Source: Streptosporangiaceae bacterium | GTDB taxonomy: Bacteria > Actinomycetota > Actinomycetes > Streptosporangiales > Streptosporangiaceae | Direction of reading: 5' to 3' | NCBI GenBank assembly: GCA_025934375.1 | Contig: JAICYD010000029.1 | Span: forward strand, 1-60,920 | DNA length: 60,920 nt | Shown here: piece after piece, positions 43,586 to 60,728 of the stretch | Numbering within the stretch: position 1 is the first letter of the stretch | Layout of the letters: every line of letters starts with the position of its first letter | Made by a program: the position numbers and the translations under genes | The notes under the pieces: generated by a model | Databases searched by the model: none | Told to the model about the DNA's origin: nothing | Seen by the model: only the letters and a program-made list of their open reading frames with translations

Positions 43586-45568
43586 GTGACTGACACAGAT
43601 CTCGCGGACGTGTGGGCCCGGTCGCTCGACGGGCTCGCTGAACTGCACGTGCAGCCAAGCCAGCTGGCGTGGCTGAAACTCACCAGGCCGCTCGGGCTTG
43701 TGGAGAACACCGCCCTGATCGCCACGCCCAACGCGTTCGTCAAGGAGCAACTGGAGACACGGCTGCGCCCGCTGGTCACGCACGCTCTTTCTCGCGAGCT
43801 CGGCCGTAGCATCCAGCTCGCGGTCACGGTGGACCCGGGCCCGGGCGGCCCGGCCCCGCAGTCCGGCATGTCCGAGCCGGGCCCGCATCCGCCTGGGCCC
43901 CCATCGTCGGGGGCCTTGTCGGGACCACTGCCACCTGGGGCAATGCCATCGGCTGGACACCCGGTGGCACCCTCGCCGGGCATCGACTCTCATTCGGCGC
44001 GGCCCCCCGAGGCGCCTGCCGGCTATGGCGACCAGCAGTACAACGAGCAGCCTTACGGAGGCGGGGAGACCGCGGGCTACGGCGAATCGCGGGCCTACGG
44101 TCCGGGCTACGGCGGCGGGCACGGATTCGTTGCGGGCCAGTCGTATGGCAGCCCGCGGGAGTACAACCCCCCTCAGGGCTACGGCAGTGGCCCTGACTAC
44201 GGCGCTCCCCCCGACTACAACGCCCGCCCGGACTACGGCGCCCGCCCGGACTACAAGGGCAGCCCCGGCGGCCGGCCGGACTACGGCCAGCAGCCGCCCT
44301 GGCGCGTGGCCGACGGCGGCGCGCCCTATCAGGGGCAGGCGGACCGGGACTTTCCGGCCGAGCAAGCCGCCCCGCACCATGGGCCGGGCGGCCAGGCCGG
44401 GCCGCAGGGTGGCGGCGCGCATCCCGCGGGCAACCCGGCGGCCCACAGCCAGCCGCCGCATTCCGGTGGCCACGTCCCAGGGCCGCATACCGGCCCGATC
44501 CCGGTCATCCCGGGAGCGACCGCCCCGCGGCCCTCAGCCCGGCTTAACCCGAAGTACACGTTCGAGACCTTCGTCATCGGGTCCAGCAACCGCTTCGCGC
44601 ACGCCGCCGCCGTCGCCGTCGCCGAGGCGCCCGCCAAGGCCTACAACCCGCTGTTCATATACGGGGACTCCGGGCTGGGCAAGACCCACCTGCTGCACGC
44701 GATCGGGCACTACGCCCAGACGCTGTACGCGGGCCTGCGGGTCCGGTACGTGAGCTCGGAGGAGTTCACCAACGAGTTCATCAACATGATCCGGGACGGC
44801 AAGCAGGATGGGTTCCGCCGCCGGTACCGCGACATTGACGTGCTGCTCGTGGACGACATCCAGTTCCTGGAGAACAAGGAAGGGACCCAGGAGGAGTTCT
44901 TCCACACCTTCAACACGCTGCACAACGCGAGCAAGCAGATCGTCATCTCCAGCGACCGGGCGCCTAAGCGGCTGGTGACGCTGGAGGACCGGCTGCGGAG
45001 CCGGTTCGAGTGGGGGCTGCTGACCGACGTTCAGCCCCCGGAGCTGGAGACCCGCATCGCGATCCTCCGCAAGAAGGCGGTCCAGGAGGGCCTCAACGCC
45101 CCGCCGGACGTCTTGGAGTACATCGCCTCGCGGATCTCCACCAACATCCGCGAACTCGAGGGCGCGCTGATCCGGGTAACCGCGTTCGCGAGCCTGAACC
45201 GGCAATCGGTGGACCTGCAGCTCGCCGAGATCGTGCTCAAGGACCTGATCCCGGAGACCCAGGGGCCGCAGATCACGGCGGCGACGATCATGGGGCAGAC
45301 GGCCGCGTACTTCGGGCTGTCGATCGAGGACCTGTGCGGGACGAGCCGGTCGCGGGTCCTGGTGACCGCCCGGCACATCGCGATGTACCTGTGCCGGGAG
45401 CTGACGGACATGTCCCTGCCGAAGATCGGCCAGCAGTTCGGCGGCCGCGACCACACCACGGTGATCAACGCGGACCGCAAGATCCGCTCGCTGATGGCCG
45501 AGCGCCGGTCGATCTACACGCAGGTCACAGAGCTGACGAACCGAATCAAGATGCAGGCGAGAAGCTAG
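43586..45568 (+). CDS. dnaA: Chromosomal replication initiator DnaA
   Basis: 660 residues from GTG 43586 ([17 protein letters not shown]) with GGGGGGAG 8 nt before. Domain I about 1-90; domain II is a very long Pro/Gly/Tyr-rich linker (about 90-315) with repeats such as [14 protein letters not shown]+ domain III from [16 protein letters not shown], Walker A GDSGLGKT (360-367), Walker [15 protein letters not shown]; domain IV with [16 protein letters not shown]. It opens oriC and loads DnaB with DciA. The linker is long even for actinobacteria. Confidence 0.96.
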   Translation: MTDTDLADVWARSLDGLAELHVQPSQLAWLKLTRPLGLVENTALIATPNAFVKEQLETRLRPLVTHALSRELGRSIQLAVTVDPGPGGPAPQSGMSEPGPHPPGPPSSGALSGPLPPGAMPSAGHPVAPSPGIDSHSARPPEAPAGYGDQQYNEQPYGGGETAGYGESRAYGPGYGGGHGFVAGQSYGSPREYNPPQGYGSGPDYGAPPDYNARPDYGARPDYKGSPGGRPDYGQQPPWRVADGGAPYQGQADRDFPAEQAAPHHGPGGQAGPQGGGAHPAGNPAAHSQPPHSGGHVPGPHTGPIPVIPGATAPRPSARLNPKYTFETFVIGSSNRFAHAAAVAVAEAPAKAYNPLFIYGDSGLGKTHLLHAIGHYAQTLYAGLRVRYVSSEEFTNEFINMIRDGKQDGFRRRYRDIDVLLVDDIQFLENKEGTQEEFFHTFNTLHNASKQIVISSDRAPKRLVTLEDRLRSRFEWGLLTDVQPPELETRIAILRKKAVQEGLNAPPDVLEYIASRISTNIRELEGALIRVTAFASLNRQSVDLQLAEIVLKDLIPETQGPQITAATIMGQTAAYFGLSIEDLCGTSRSRVLVTARHIAMYLCRELTDMSLPKIGQQFGGRDHTTVINADRKIRSLMAERRSIYTQVTELTNRIKMQARS

Positions 45569-45970
45569 CCGCCAGCGCGACTAAGGCAATTGACGGCAAG
45601 GGGAGTAATGGCAACGACGTGCACAGGCCCTCCACAGGAGTTATTCCCACCCTGTGGACATCACCTGTGGATAACCATGTGGAGCGCCTATGGATAAGCG
45701 GGGGACAACGAGTGGAAAACAACTGAAGAACTCTGGGTCACCCACAAGAGCCCCCGGAACGTCCGCAGGCGCCGCACACCCCCTGTGCACGCGAAGCTGG
45801 CCCGGACCAGGCGTGACGCCGCTGTCCACAGAATCCACAGGGCCTATTACTACGACGTTCCTATCTATCTAGAAAACACAAAACCAAGTAGTAGGTGCCC
45901 CGGCCTCGGCCGAACCAAACGCGGCGCGAAGCTCGCGGCGGGGTGCCCACAAGGCAGGAGGCGAAGTTCC
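45569..45970. other. Replication origin oriC
   Basis: 402 bp between dnaA and dnaN without a gene. DnaA-box-like sites: TGTGGACAT (45653), TGTGGATAA (45666-45674, perfect), TATGGATAA (45689), CTGTCCACA (45822-45830) and AATCCACAG (45832), with weaker ones near 45619, 45629 and 45679. The AT-rich stretch at about 45845-45893 is a candidate unwinding element, next to the box pair at 45822-45840. Position and content are those of actinobacterial origins. Confidence 0.9.
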
Positions 45971-47113
45971 GTGAAGCTCCAAGTTGAGCGTGACCCACTC
46001 GCAGAGGCCGTCGCCTGGGCTGCCCGCGCGCTTCCGGTGCGGCCGACCGCCCCGGTGCTGGCAGGCATCCGGATCCAGGCGGGCAGCGAGCTCACGCTGT
46101 CCACCTTCGACTACGAGGTCTCCGCGCGGGCGATCATCGCCGTGGCGGCGGACGAGCCGGGCACGGTCCTGGTCTCGGGCCGGCTGCTGGCCGAGATCGT
46201 CCGCAGCTTGCCCGCCAAGCCGGTGGATTTGTCCACCGACGGGGCTAGGATGACCGTCCGCTGTGGCAGCGCGACCTTCACGTTGATGCTGCTGCCCGCT
46301 GAGGAGTACCCGACGCTGCCCGGCATGCCCGACGTCACCGGCACCGTCGGCGCCGACACCTTCGCCTCCGCGATCAGCCAGGTCGCCATCGCGGCGGGCC
46401 GCGATGACACGCTCCCCGCCCTGACCGGCATCCGGGTGGAGATCGCCGAGGACATGCTGACCCTGGTCGCGACCGACCGGTACCGGCTCGCGGTCCGCGA
46501 GCTGCGCTGGAATCCCGTCGCCCCGGGCCTCAACACCACCGTCCTGGTTCCCGCCAAGGTGCTCGGCGACACCGCGCGGGCACTGACCTCCGGCGCCGAG
46601 GTTGCCGTCGCGCTGGCGGCCGAGGGCATGGGGGGCGGTTCCTCGGGAAGCGCTGCCTCGGACGGGATCATCGGCTTTGAGGGCGCGGGCCGACGGACCA
46701 CGACCCGGTTGCTGTCCGGTGAGTACCCCAAGTACCAGACGCTGCTGCCCAGCGAGTTCTCCGCGGTCGCGGAGCTACCCGCCGGGCAGTTCTCGGACGC
46801 GGTCAAGCGGGTCGCCCTGGTCGCCGAGCGCAACACGCCCATCCGCCTGACCTTCAACCCCGGCGAGGTGCTGCTTGAGGCGGGCACTGGCGACGAGGCG
46901 CAGGCCACCGAGGCGATCGAGGCCAGCTTCGAGGGGGAGCAGCTGCAGATCGCGTTCAACCCGCAGTACCTGCTCGACGGCATCGGCGCGGTCGACTCCG
47001 ATGTCGCCCGGATTTCGTTCACCACGGCGACCCGGCCGGCGGTCATCACCGGCAAGGGCGAGGCACAGCCCGACTACCGGTACGTCCTCATGCCCATCAG
47101 GAGCGCCGGGTAA
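45971..47113 (+). CDS. dnaN: DNA polymerase III subunit beta (sliding clamp)
   Basis: 380 residues from GTG 45971 (MKLQVERDPLAEAVAWAARAL), with AGGAGG about 9 nt upstream; the upstream reading lies in oriC. Three clamp domains; late motifs LDGIGAVDSDVARISFTTATRPAVI and C-terminal YVLMPIRS. It holds the polymerase on DNA. The usual gnd gene between dnaN and recF is absent; 252 bp separate them. Confidence 0.95.
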   Translation: MKLQVERDPLAEAVAWAARALPVRPTAPVLAGIRIQAGSELTLSTFDYEVSARAIIAVAADEPGTVLVSGRLLAEIVRSLPAKPVDLSTDGARMTVRCGSATFTLMLLPAEEYPTLPGMPDVTGTVGADTFASAISQVAIAAGRDDTLPALTGIRVEIAEDMLTLVATDRYRLAVRELRWNPVAPGLNTTVLVPAKVLGDTARALTSGAEVAVALAAEGMGGGSSGSAASDGIIGFEGAGRRTTTRLLSGEYPKYQTLLPSEFSAVAELPAGQFSDAVKRVALVAERNTPIRLTFNPGEVLLEAGTGDEAQATEAIEASFEGEQLQIAFNPQYLLDGIGAVDSDVARISFTTATRPAVITGKGEAQPDYRYVLMPIRSAG

Positions 47114-47365
47114 GTTCCCGGCCCACCTCGGCGCGCTCCCCGGATCGGCGATGTTTTCCACAAGGCGCTGTGGAAGATGTTAATAACCGGGAGAGCTTCC
47201 GGAAATAGCGGCTTCACCTGCGGAGTTTGAGGCAGGGGGTTCGGCTGTGACTGGAGCGCGGGGCGAGGTGATGGCGGCGGCCCTGCCGTGGGCCGTCGCG
47301 TGCGCCGCGCGCCCGGGAACGGCAGTCGCGCGGCGGAAAGTCGCCATACCAGCGATAATCATGAG

Positions 47366-51314
<3,949 letters not shown>

Positions 51315-51359
51315 CGTCCAGGGCAGGGGCCAGAGCTTTTGAGTAAAGGACTGTGAGCC

Positions 51360-53918
51360 TTGACGGAAATTACTGATCCGCCTGCGCACGACCGCACTGA
51401 GCCGGTCGACATCCAGCTGGAGATGCAGCGCAGCTACATCGACTACGCGATGTCGGTCATCGTGGGCCGGGCGCTGCCTGACGTGCGGGACGGGCTCAAG
51501 CCCGTGCACACCCGCATCTTGTACGCGATGTACGACGGTGGCTACCGCCCGGAGCGTGGCTACTTCAAGTGCTCCCGCGTCGTCGGGGACGTCATGGGTA
51601 ACTATCACCCGCACGGCGACAGCGCGATCTACGACGCGCTCGTGCGGATGGCCCAGACCTGGTCGATGCGGATGCCGCTGGTCGACGGGCAGGGAAACTT
51701 CGGCTCCCCGGGAAACGACCCGCCCGCCGCCATGCGGTACACCGAGTGCCGCCTGGCCCCGCTGGCGATGGAGATGCTGCGGGACATCAACGAGGAGACC
51801 GTCGACTTCCGGCCGAACTACGACGGCCGGTCGGCCGAGCCGGTCGTGCTGCCCGCGCGGTTCCCGAACCTCCTGGTCAACGGGTCAGAAGGCATCGCGG
51901 TGGGGATGGCGACCAAGATCCCGCCGCACAACTTGCGGGAAGTGGCCTCCGGCGTCGCCTGGTACCTGGAGAACTACGAGCGGTTCGAGTCGCACCACGA
52001 GCCGCCCGCCGAGGTTGACGAGGATCACCCCCGCCGCCCGGCGTGGGAGGAGCTCCTCGACGGCCTGATGGAGCTGATCCCGGGTCCGGACTTCCCGACC
52101 CGCGGCCTGATCGTCGGCCGGCGCGGCATCCGCGAGGCGTACCGCACCGGGCGCGGCTCGGTCATCATGCGCGCCGTCGTGGACGTGGAGGAGATCCAGG
52201 GCCGTACCTGCCTGGTCGCCAAGGAGCTGCCGTTCCAGGTCAACCCGGACAACCTGGCCACCAAGATCGCGGAGCTGGTACGGGACGGCCGGCTAACCGG
52301 CATCGCCGACGTCCGCGACGAGTCTTCCGGGCGCACCGGCCAGCGGCTGGTCATCGTCCTCAAGCGGGACGCGGTCGCCAAGGTCGTCTTGAACAACCTG
52401 TACAAGCACACCCAGCTCCAGGAGACATTCGGCGTCAACATGCTGGCCCTGGTGGACGGCGTGCCGCGCACGCTGCGCCTGGACCAGATGATCCGGTACT
52501 GGGTGGCGCACCAGATCGACGTCATCATCCGTCGCACGCGATTCCGGCTGCGCAAGGCGCAGGAGCGACTGCACATCGTCGCGGCCCTGCTGAAGGCCAT
52601 CGACCGGATCGACGACGTCATCGCGCTGATCCGGGCGTCGGAGTCGGCGGCGGTCGCCCAGACCGGCCTGATGACCCTGCTGGACATCGACGAGATCCAG
52701 TCCCGGGCGATCCTCGACATGCAGCTGCGCAAGCTGGCCGCGCTGGAGCGGCAGGAGCTGGTCAACGAGCGGGACGAACTTGAGGCCAAGATCGCCGACT
52801 TGGAGGACATCCTGGCCTCGCCCGTCCGGCAGCGCTCGATCGTCGGCGACGAGCTAGCGGAGATCGTCCACAAGTTCGGCGACGACCGGCGCACTGAGTT
52901 CATCGCCTCCGAGGGCGACGTCACCGACGAGGACCTGATTGCCGAGGCCGACATCGTGGTGACAATCAGCCACGGCGGCTACGCGAAGCGCACCAACGCC
53001 GATCAGTACCGCGCGCAGCGGCGGGGCGGCAAGGGCGTGCGGGGCGCGCAACTGCGCACCGACGACATCATCGACCACTTCTTCGTCACCTCCACGCACC
53101 ACTGGATCTTGTTCTTCACGAACAAGGGCCGGGTGTACCGGGCCAAGGGCTACGAGTTGCCCGACGCCGGCCGGGACGCGCGCGGCCAGCACGTGGCGAA
53201 CCTGCTGGCGTTCCAGCCCGACGAGACGATCGCCGAAGTGCTCGCGCTGCGCGACTACGAGGCGGCGCCCTACCTGGTCCTGGCCACCCGGTCGGGCCTG
53301 GTGAAGAAGTCCCGCCTGGTCGACTACGACTCGGCGCGCTCCGGCGGGCTGATCGCGATCAACTTGCGCGATGACGACGAGGTGATCTCCGCCCGGCTGG
53401 TCGCCCCGGAGGAGGACCTGCTCCTGGTGAGCAAGAACGCGAAGGCGATCCGGTTCCGCGCGACCGACGAGCAGATGCGCCCGCTGAGCCGGGCGACGTC
53501 CGGTGTCATCGGCATGCGGTTCGTCGAACACGATGAGCTCCTCGGCATGTACGTCGTCCGAGAGGGCGAAGACGTGCTGGTCGCGACCGTCGGCGGGTAC
53601 GCTAAGCGGACGTCAGCCGAGGAGTACCCGCTGCACAACCGGGGCGGCATGGGCGTCTTCACCGCGAAGATCGTCGAGGACCGCGGTGGCCTGGTCGGGG
53701 CGCTGATGGTGCGTCCGGAGGATGAGATCTTCGCGATCACCTCCGCGGGCGGCGTCATCAGGACCCGGGCCAGCGAGGTGAAGCAGTCGGGACGGCAGAC
53801 AATGGGGGTGCGGCTGATGAACCTCGCACCTGGTGACAGCGTTGTTGCGCTGGCTCGTAACGCCGAATCCGCAGTTGAAGCGGATGAAGGCAACGATCCA
53901 GGGGAGAACATCGTCTGA
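51360..53918 (+). CDS. gyrA: DNA gyrase subunit A
   Basis: 852 residues from TTG 51360 with AAAGGA about 9 nt upstream. Catalytic domain: [28 protein letters not shown]; quinolone region [17 protein letters not shown] (wild-type-like Ser); catalytic Tyr in [10 protein letters not shown]. The C-terminal beta-pinwheel contains the GyrA box QRRGGKG. No intein. It is 45 bp after gyrB. Confidence 0.96.
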   Translation: MTEITDPPAHDRTEPVDIQLEMQRSYIDYAMSVIVGRALPDVRDGLKPVHTRILYAMYDGGYRPERGYFKCSRVVGDVMGNYHPHGDSAIYDALVRMAQTWSMRMPLVDGQGNFGSPGNDPPAAMRYTECRLAPLAMEMLRDINEETVDFRPNYDGRSAEPVVLPARFPNLLVNGSEGIAVGMATKIPPHNLREVASGVAWYLENYERFESHHEPPAEVDEDHPRRPAWEELLDGLMELIPGPDFPTRGLIVGRRGIREAYRTGRGSVIMRAVVDVEEIQGRTCLVAKELPFQVNPDNLATKIAELVRDGRLTGIADVRDESSGRTGQRLVIVLKRDAVAKVVLNNLYKHTQLQETFGVNMLALVDGVPRTLRLDQMIRYWVAHQIDVIIRRTRFRLRKAQERLHIVAALLKAIDRIDDVIALIRASESAAVAQTGLMTLLDIDEIQSRAILDMQLRKLAALERQELVNERDELEAKIADLEDILASPVRQRSIVGDELAEIVHKFGDDRRTEFIASEGDVTDEDLIAEADIVVTISHGGYAKRTNADQYRAQRRGGKGVRGAQLRTDDIIDHFFVTSTHHWILFFTNKGRVYRAKGYELPDAGRDARGQHVANLLAFQPDETIAEVLALRDYEAAPYLVLATRSGLVKKSRLVDYDSARSGGLIAINLRDDDEVISARLVAPEEDLLLVSKNAKAIRFRATDEQMRPLSRATSGVIGMRFVEHDELLGMYVVREGEDVLVATVGGYAKRTSAEEYPLHNRGGMGVFTAKIVEDRGGLVGALMVRPEDEIFAITSAGGVIRTRASEVKQSGRQTMGVRLMNLAPGDSVVALARNAESAVEADEGNDPGENIV

Positions 53919-54006
53919 TAAGTAACGGGGGTTTCTGGGTTTGCAGTGCTTCCCAGAAACTCACCATTCGTCGGATAGTCTCTGCTGAAGCTACAAAGGG
54001 GCACCA

Positions 54007-55710
54007 GTGGGTACCGAGGAGGACGGCGTGGACGAGGCGGGACGATCTTCGAAGCCGCCCTTGATGATGGCGTCGGCGATCGATGACGTGGACACGGGCA
54101 CCGACCGCGAGGCGACCACCGTCGCCGTTCCTGTTCACGGCGCTAGCAATGGCAAGTCGTCGGGTTCGTCGCGGTCTGCGGGTTCGCCGGGTGCTGGGTC
54201 TGCCGCGGTGCCCGCGGCGGTGGAGGCTGACCCTCCTGAGACTGAGTCCGTTGATGGTGGTAGGCCCGTTGAGGGTGCTGAGGCTGTTGAGCCCGACGAT
54301 GTAACGAGTGACGATGGGGCGGGCGTTGTGGATGATGCTGAGGCTGTGGACGACAGGGTAAGTGACAGCGATATCACGATCAGTGATATCGAAAGCATCA
54401 AGGCCACGGCGGCCGAGCCCGTCCTGGCCGATGACTCCGCCGATGCTGCCTACTCGTGGAGTTCGTCATCCTGGAGCTCTCCGTCGTGGAACTCGGCGTC
54501 GTCTTGGGACCCAGCTTCCACGGTCGCGGATTCACCGGCCGCGCCCAGTGGCAGTCCAGCGAGCACCGGCCACGTGCCGTTCCCGGCCGACGAGGTTGGC
54601 AAGCCCAAGGCGAGCACCGTCGGCGCGGACAACGGCGCCGCCGTTGACCCCGCGCCCGGCGCCACCCAGCCGCCTCGCTCGTTCTTCGAGCCCGCCAAGT
54701 CATCGGGCAGCGATGTGACGGCGGCTGACCGTATTGGCGCGGCCGCCACGGCGCTGAACAACAAGCTTGACCTGAACGGCAAGCTGGACCGCGGCCGGCA
54801 GGTATGGCAGTCGCTGACCGGGCCGAACAACTGGCTTTCCGGCAAGGGGACGGCGGAGTCCGCCGGACAGGAATCCTCCCCGGCCAGCCCGGCGGCCGCC
54901 AGCGCGTCACCGTTCACGTCGACCCGGCAGGCTCCGCCCGTCAGCGCTCCCGCTCCCTCGGTTCCCTCGGGGGGCAGTGGCTATCCCAGTTCGGGGTTCG
55001 GCAGCAGCTCATGGGACACGCCGACGTCACGAGTCGGGCAGTCCGGTTCCGCGAGCAACGCGGGCAATAGCGCGAGTGGCCACTCCGACCCATCGCCGCG
55101 GAGCGCGAGTTACGGCGGCCCGGCCGCCGACGCCACGCTGACCGCGGGCGCCGTCGGCGCCGCGGCAGGCGCTGCCGCGGGCCGGGCCGCCGCCGTCCCC
55201 GGCGGGGCTGGCTACTCCAGCGGCGCGGGCCAGTCCACCCGCACCGGAACCGGGCCGTCGGCCGCCTCGCCGCGGTCGGGGACGAACCGCAAGGGCAGCC
55301 GCCCTGCCGCGACCGTCAAGGGCAGCAAGCGCAAGGACCAGCGCCGACAGGCGCAGCTCACGCTCGCCCGGGTAGAGCCGTGGTCGGTCATGAAGTTCAG
55401 CTTCGTGGTCTCGGTCGTGGCGTTCATCGTCTTGTTCGTGGCCGTCGCGCTGCTGTACATGGTGCTGTCGAGCCTCGGCGTCTTCGAATCGCTGCAGCAC
55501 ACGATCTCTAACCTCACCTCCGCCAAGAACCAGGCGGGCACCAACGTCTCGTCGTGGTTCTCAGCGTCCCGCGTGCTGGGCTACACCGGCATGCTCGGCG
55601 CGCTGAACATCGTGTTGATCACCGCGATGTCCACGATCGGGGCGGTCATCTACAACCTGATCGCGCACACCATCGGCGGGATCGAGGTGACCTTGCGCGA
55701 GACGGACTAG
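54007..55710 (+). CDS. DUF3566 membrane protein with long disordered N-terminus
   Basis: 567 residues from GTG 54007. The first ~440 are Ser/Gly/Ala/Asp-rich low complexity. The C-terminal ~115 form the DUF3566 domain: LTLARVEPWSVMKFSFVVSVV, a first TM, an extracellular helix (LGVFESLQHTISNLTSAK), a second TM (MLGALNIVLITAMSTIGAVIYNL) and IGGIEVTLRE. It follows gyrA and precedes tRNA-Ile in most actinobacteria. Function unknown. Confidence 0.88.
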   Translation: MGTEEDGVDEAGRSSKPPLMMASAIDDVDTGTDREATTVAVPVHGASNGKSSGSSRSAGSPGAGSAAVPAAVEADPPETESVDGGRPVEGAEAVEPDDVTSDDGAGVVDDAEAVDDRVSDSDITISDIESIKATAAEPVLADDSADAAYSWSSSSWSSPSWNSASSWDPASTVADSPAAPSGSPASTGHVPFPADEVGKPKASTVGADNGAAVDPAPGATQPPRSFFEPAKSSGSDVTAADRIGAAATALNNKLDLNGKLDRGRQVWQSLTGPNNWLSGKGTAESAGQESSPASPAAASASPFTSTRQAPPVSAPAPSVPSGGSGYPSSGFGSSSWDTPTSRVGQSGSASNAGNSASGHSDPSPRSASYGGPAADATLTAGAVGAAAGAAAGRAAAVPGGAGYSSGAGQSTRTGTGPSAASPRSGTNRKGSRPAATVKGSKRKDQRRQAQLTLARVEPWSVMKFSFVVSVVAFIVLFVAVALLYMVLSSLGVFESLQHTISNLTSAKNQAGTNVSSWFSASRVLGYTGMLGALNIVLITAMSTIGAVIYNLIAHTIGGIEVTLRETD

Positions 55711-55788
55711 CGTCACATCGCCCAGCCGCCCGCCGGCGGCGCGAGCGGTGCAAAGGATGCGATAGAGTATCGCAGTCTGCTCCGCTAG

Positions 55789-55862
55789 GGGGGTATAGCT
55801 CAGACGGTTAGAGCGCGTCGCTGATAACGACGAGGCCCGTGGTTCAAGTCCACGTACCCCCA
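55789..55862 (+). tRNA. ileT: tRNA-Ile (GAT)
   Basis: 74-nt cloverleaf: acceptor GGGGGTA/TACCCCC, D-arm GCTCAGACGGTTAGAGC, anticodon stem CGTCG/CGACG with loop CTGATAA (anticodon GAT, 55823-55825), T-arm CGTGGTTCAAGTCCACG, discriminator A. CCA is not encoded. Its place after gyrA-DUF3566 is standard. Confidence 0.97.
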
Positions 55863-55895
55863 CCGTAACAAGCTGACCAGCGGAATGACATCCAG

Positions 55896-55927
55896 ACGCC
55901 GCCGTGGGCGCACCGCCCCGGCGGCGT
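55896..55927 (+). terminator. Hairpin terminator after tRNA-Ile
   Basis: ACGCCGCC (55896-55903) pairs with GGCGGCGT (55920-55927), and the interior GGGCG/CGCCC can pair too; TTTC follows. It lies 33 bp after the tRNA. The rest of the gap to 56136 shows no gene. Confidence 0.7.
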
Positions 55928-56136
55928 TTCGCTGCCTTGACCTCGTCGTTAGCTCCGAACGCAGCTCAGCGACCTCCGCGACGTGCTCGCTGGAGCGTTG
56001 GGGGAAAGTGGGCTGGCGGGCTTGTTCTTACGGGGCTGTGGGGGTTTGCCGGCTTCAGCGGTAGGCCGGGCGCTGAGCGGTAGGCTGGCCTGCAACAAAG
56101 TATTTCTCGCGATTTTGAGATGGAGGGTCCGGCGCT

Positions 56137-56259
56137 GTGAAGAAGCTGTTCGTCCTTGCCCTGCTGGTGCTCGGTGGCTTCGCGGTCTGGCGTAAGGTCC
56201 AGGCGCAGCGCGCTGACTTGGACCTGTGGAGCGAGGCCACGTCCGCAGACGACCTTTAA
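56137..56259 (+). CDS. DLW-39 family protein
   Basis: 40 residues from GTG 56137: MKKLFVLALLVLGGFAVW, then RKVQAQRADLDLWSEAT and an acidic end. One N-terminal hydrophobic helix (possible membrane anchor), then the DLW motif that names the family. GGAGGG lies about 9 nt before the GTG. Conserved in position after gyrA and tRNA-Ile in actinobacteria; function unknown. Confidence 0.85.
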   Translation: MKKLFVLALLVLGGFAVWRKVQAQRADLDLWSEATSADDL

Positions 56260-56268
56260 GGGCACGGC

Positions 56269-56961
56269 GTGAGCGGCACCGCCGGCGTGTCGCTGGTGTG
56301 CTGGGACCTTGCCGGCGTCGTCATCGACGGTTCTGTGGTGGAGCGCGCCTTCGCGGAGGCGATCGCCACCCAGGGCATCGTCGCGGGGACGCAGAGCTAC
56401 ACCCGCGCCATGGTCAAGTTCGACCGTGCGCGCGGGCGCCCGCCGGCGGACGTCATCCGCGAGTTGTTCGATGACAACGACGCGCAGGCGACGGTGGCGG
56501 CGCTGGCCTTCGACCTGTCGTTCCGGGCGGCCGCCGACCGGTTCGGGGTGGCCGCGCCGCCGGGCCTGATCGACGTGACCGGCAAGCTTTCCGGAGCCGG
56601 CTTGCAGGTGTGCCTGCTGACCGCCCTGACCAGGGAGGCGTGCGGGGTGCTGCTGGACCGGATGCGGGGCCAGGGCCTCACGGCCCATGAGGTGGTGTGC
56701 GCCGACGACGCGCCGCGCGGGTTCCTGTGGCCCGACCCCATTCTCGCCGCGGCACAGCGGGCCGGCGTCAGTGACATCCGTGAGGTGGCCGTGGTCAGCG
56801 CCACCGAATGCGGCCTGGAATCCGGGCACCGGGCGGGCGCGGGGCTGGTCGTCGGCCTGGCTGACGGGGCCCGGCGGGCGGCGAAGCTGCACGCGGCGGG
56901 GGCCACGCTCGTCATCGACAGCATCGACGCGTTCCCTGACCTGGTTGAACGCGTCGCCTGA
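56269..56961 (+). CDS. HAD-family hydrolase, phosphonatase-like
   Basis: 230 residues. Motif I is WDLAGVVIDGS (nucleophile Asp, with Ala two positions on, as in PhnX-type enzymes); motif II LLTALTREA; later VVCADDAPRGFLWPDPILAAAQRAGV and VAVVSATECGLESGHRAGAGLVVGL resemble the PhnX C-terminal part. The motif I Thr is replaced by Val, and motif IV has Thr-Glu where Asp is usual, so activity is uncertain. Start GTG at 56269, 9 bp after DLW-39. Confidence 0.7.
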   Translation: MSGTAGVSLVCWDLAGVVIDGSVVERAFAEAIATQGIVAGTQSYTRAMVKFDRARGRPPADVIRELFDDNDAQATVAALAFDLSFRAAADRFGVAAPPGLIDVTGKLSGAGLQVCLLTALTREACGVLLDRMRGQGLTAHEVVCADDAPRGFLWPDPILAAAQRAGVSDIREVAVVSATECGLESGHRAGAGLVVGLADGARRAAKLHAAGATLVIDSIDAFPDLVERVA

Positions 56962-56978
56962 TCGGTAAACTCGGTTAC

Positions 56979-57839
56979 GTGCCCGAACTGCCAGAAGTGG
57001 AGGCGCTGGCCGCCTTCTTGCGCGAGCGTGCCCGCGGGCACGTCATCGCCCGCGCCGAAGCGGCATCGTTCGCGGTGCTGAAGACGTTCGACCCGCCCCT
57101 GAGCCAGTTGCCGGGGCTGGTCATCGGCGACGTCGGCCGGCGCGGCAAGTTCCTCGACCTCGCCTGCGGCGACCTGCACCTGGTTATTCACCTGGCCCGG
57201 GCCGGGTGGCTGCGCTGGCGCGCGGAGTTCCCCGCCAAGCCGGTGAAGCCCGGGAAGAGCCCGCTGGCGTTCCGGCTGGTGCTCGACGACGGGTCCGGGT
57301 TCGACCTGACCGAGGCGGGGACGCAGAAGCGGCTGGCCGTCTACCTGGTCAGCGATACCAGCGACGTTCCCGGCGTGGCGACGCTCGGCCCGGAGCCGAT
57401 GGACCCGTCGTTCACCGTGGAGGCGCTGGCCGCGATCCTGGCGGGCCGGCGGATGCAGATCAAGGGCGTGCTGCGGGATCAGCACATCATCGCCGGGATC
57501 GGCAACGCCTACTCCGATGAGGTGCTGCACGCCGCGAAGATGTCACCGTTCAAGCTCGCGTCCAGCTTCACGCCCGAGGACGTCGCGGTGCTGCACGCCG
57601 CGATGATCGCCACGCTGCGCGACGCGGTCGATCGCTCGGCCGGACTGGCGGCGGCCGACTTGAAGGGCGAGAAGAAGACGGGCCTGCGGGTGCACGGGAA
57701 GGCCGGGCAGCCGTGCCCGGTTTGCGGGGACACGATCCGCGAGGTGTCGTTCGCCGACTCGGCGTTGCAGTACTGCCCCACGTGCCAGACCGGCGGCAAG
57801 CCGCTGGCCGACCGCCGGCTGTCCCGCCTGCTCAAGTAG
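56979..57839 (+). CDS. Fpg/Nei-family DNA glycosylase
   Basis: 286 residues from GTG 56979: MPELPEVEAL carries the catalytic Pro2 and Glu3 after Met removal. Then RRGKFLDLACGDLHLVIHLARAGWLRW, IKGVLRDQHIIAGIGNAYSDEVL (H2TH), and a C-terminal zinc finger CPVCGDTIREVSF...QYCPTCQTGG. It removes oxidised bases and nicks the strand. The zinc finger supports a working enzyme; whether Fpg- or Nei-like cannot be settled by eye. Confidence 0.9.
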   Translation: MPELPEVEALAAFLRERARGHVIARAEAASFAVLKTFDPPLSQLPGLVIGDVGRRGKFLDLACGDLHLVIHLARAGWLRWRAEFPAKPVKPGKSPLAFRLVLDDGSGFDLTEAGTQKRLAVYLVSDTSDVPGVATLGPEPMDPSFTVEALAAILAGRRMQIKGVLRDQHIIAGIGNAYSDEVLHAAKMSPFKLASSFTPEDVAVLHAAMIATLRDAVDRSAGLAAADLKGEKKTGLRVHGKAGQPCPVCGDTIREVSFADSALQYCPTCQTGGKPLADRRLSRLLK

Positions 57840-57841
57840 CC

Positions 57842-57876
57842 TTCCGGCTTCCCCGGCGGGACCAGGGAAGCCGGAA
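57842..57876. terminator. Terminator between the glycosylase and katG
   Basis: TTCCGGCTTCCC (57842-57853) and GGGAAGCCGGAA (57865-57876) form a perfect 12-bp stem with an 11-nt loop, between two convergent genes. Confidence 0.85.
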
Positions 57877-57903
57877 AGCGCGGCCCAGCGGCGGTTACGG
57901 CGG

Positions 57904-60583
<2,680 letters not shown>

Positions 60584-60604
60584 GCATCGCAGTCTGCCCT
60601 GCTT

Positions 60605-60621
60605 TCTTGAATCAGTCAAGA
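60605..60621. promoter_or_regulatory. FurA operator
   Basis: TCTTGA-ATCAG-TCAAGA, a perfect 6-5-6 inverted repeat 22 bp before the furA GTG, at the place where FurA binds its own promoter in other actinomycetes. Confidence 0.7.
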
Positions 60622-60728
60622 TTGTGTCTCAACTGGAGACGTCGCGGTTGGCCGCCTCGCCCCGGCCTCAGGGAACCGTCGAGCGCCGCGCTGGCGGGCG
60701 CGCGGCACGGTAAGATGAAGCCGCCTAC

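Noticed and set aside
47114..47365. gnd gene expected between dnaN and recF
   Set aside because: Only 252 bp lie there and no frame resembles 6-phosphogluconate dehydrogenase; the gene is simply absent at this locus.
53000..53060. Possible intein in gyrA or gyrB
   Set aside because: Both genes read straight through all conserved motifs with normal length; inteins are confined to dnaB.
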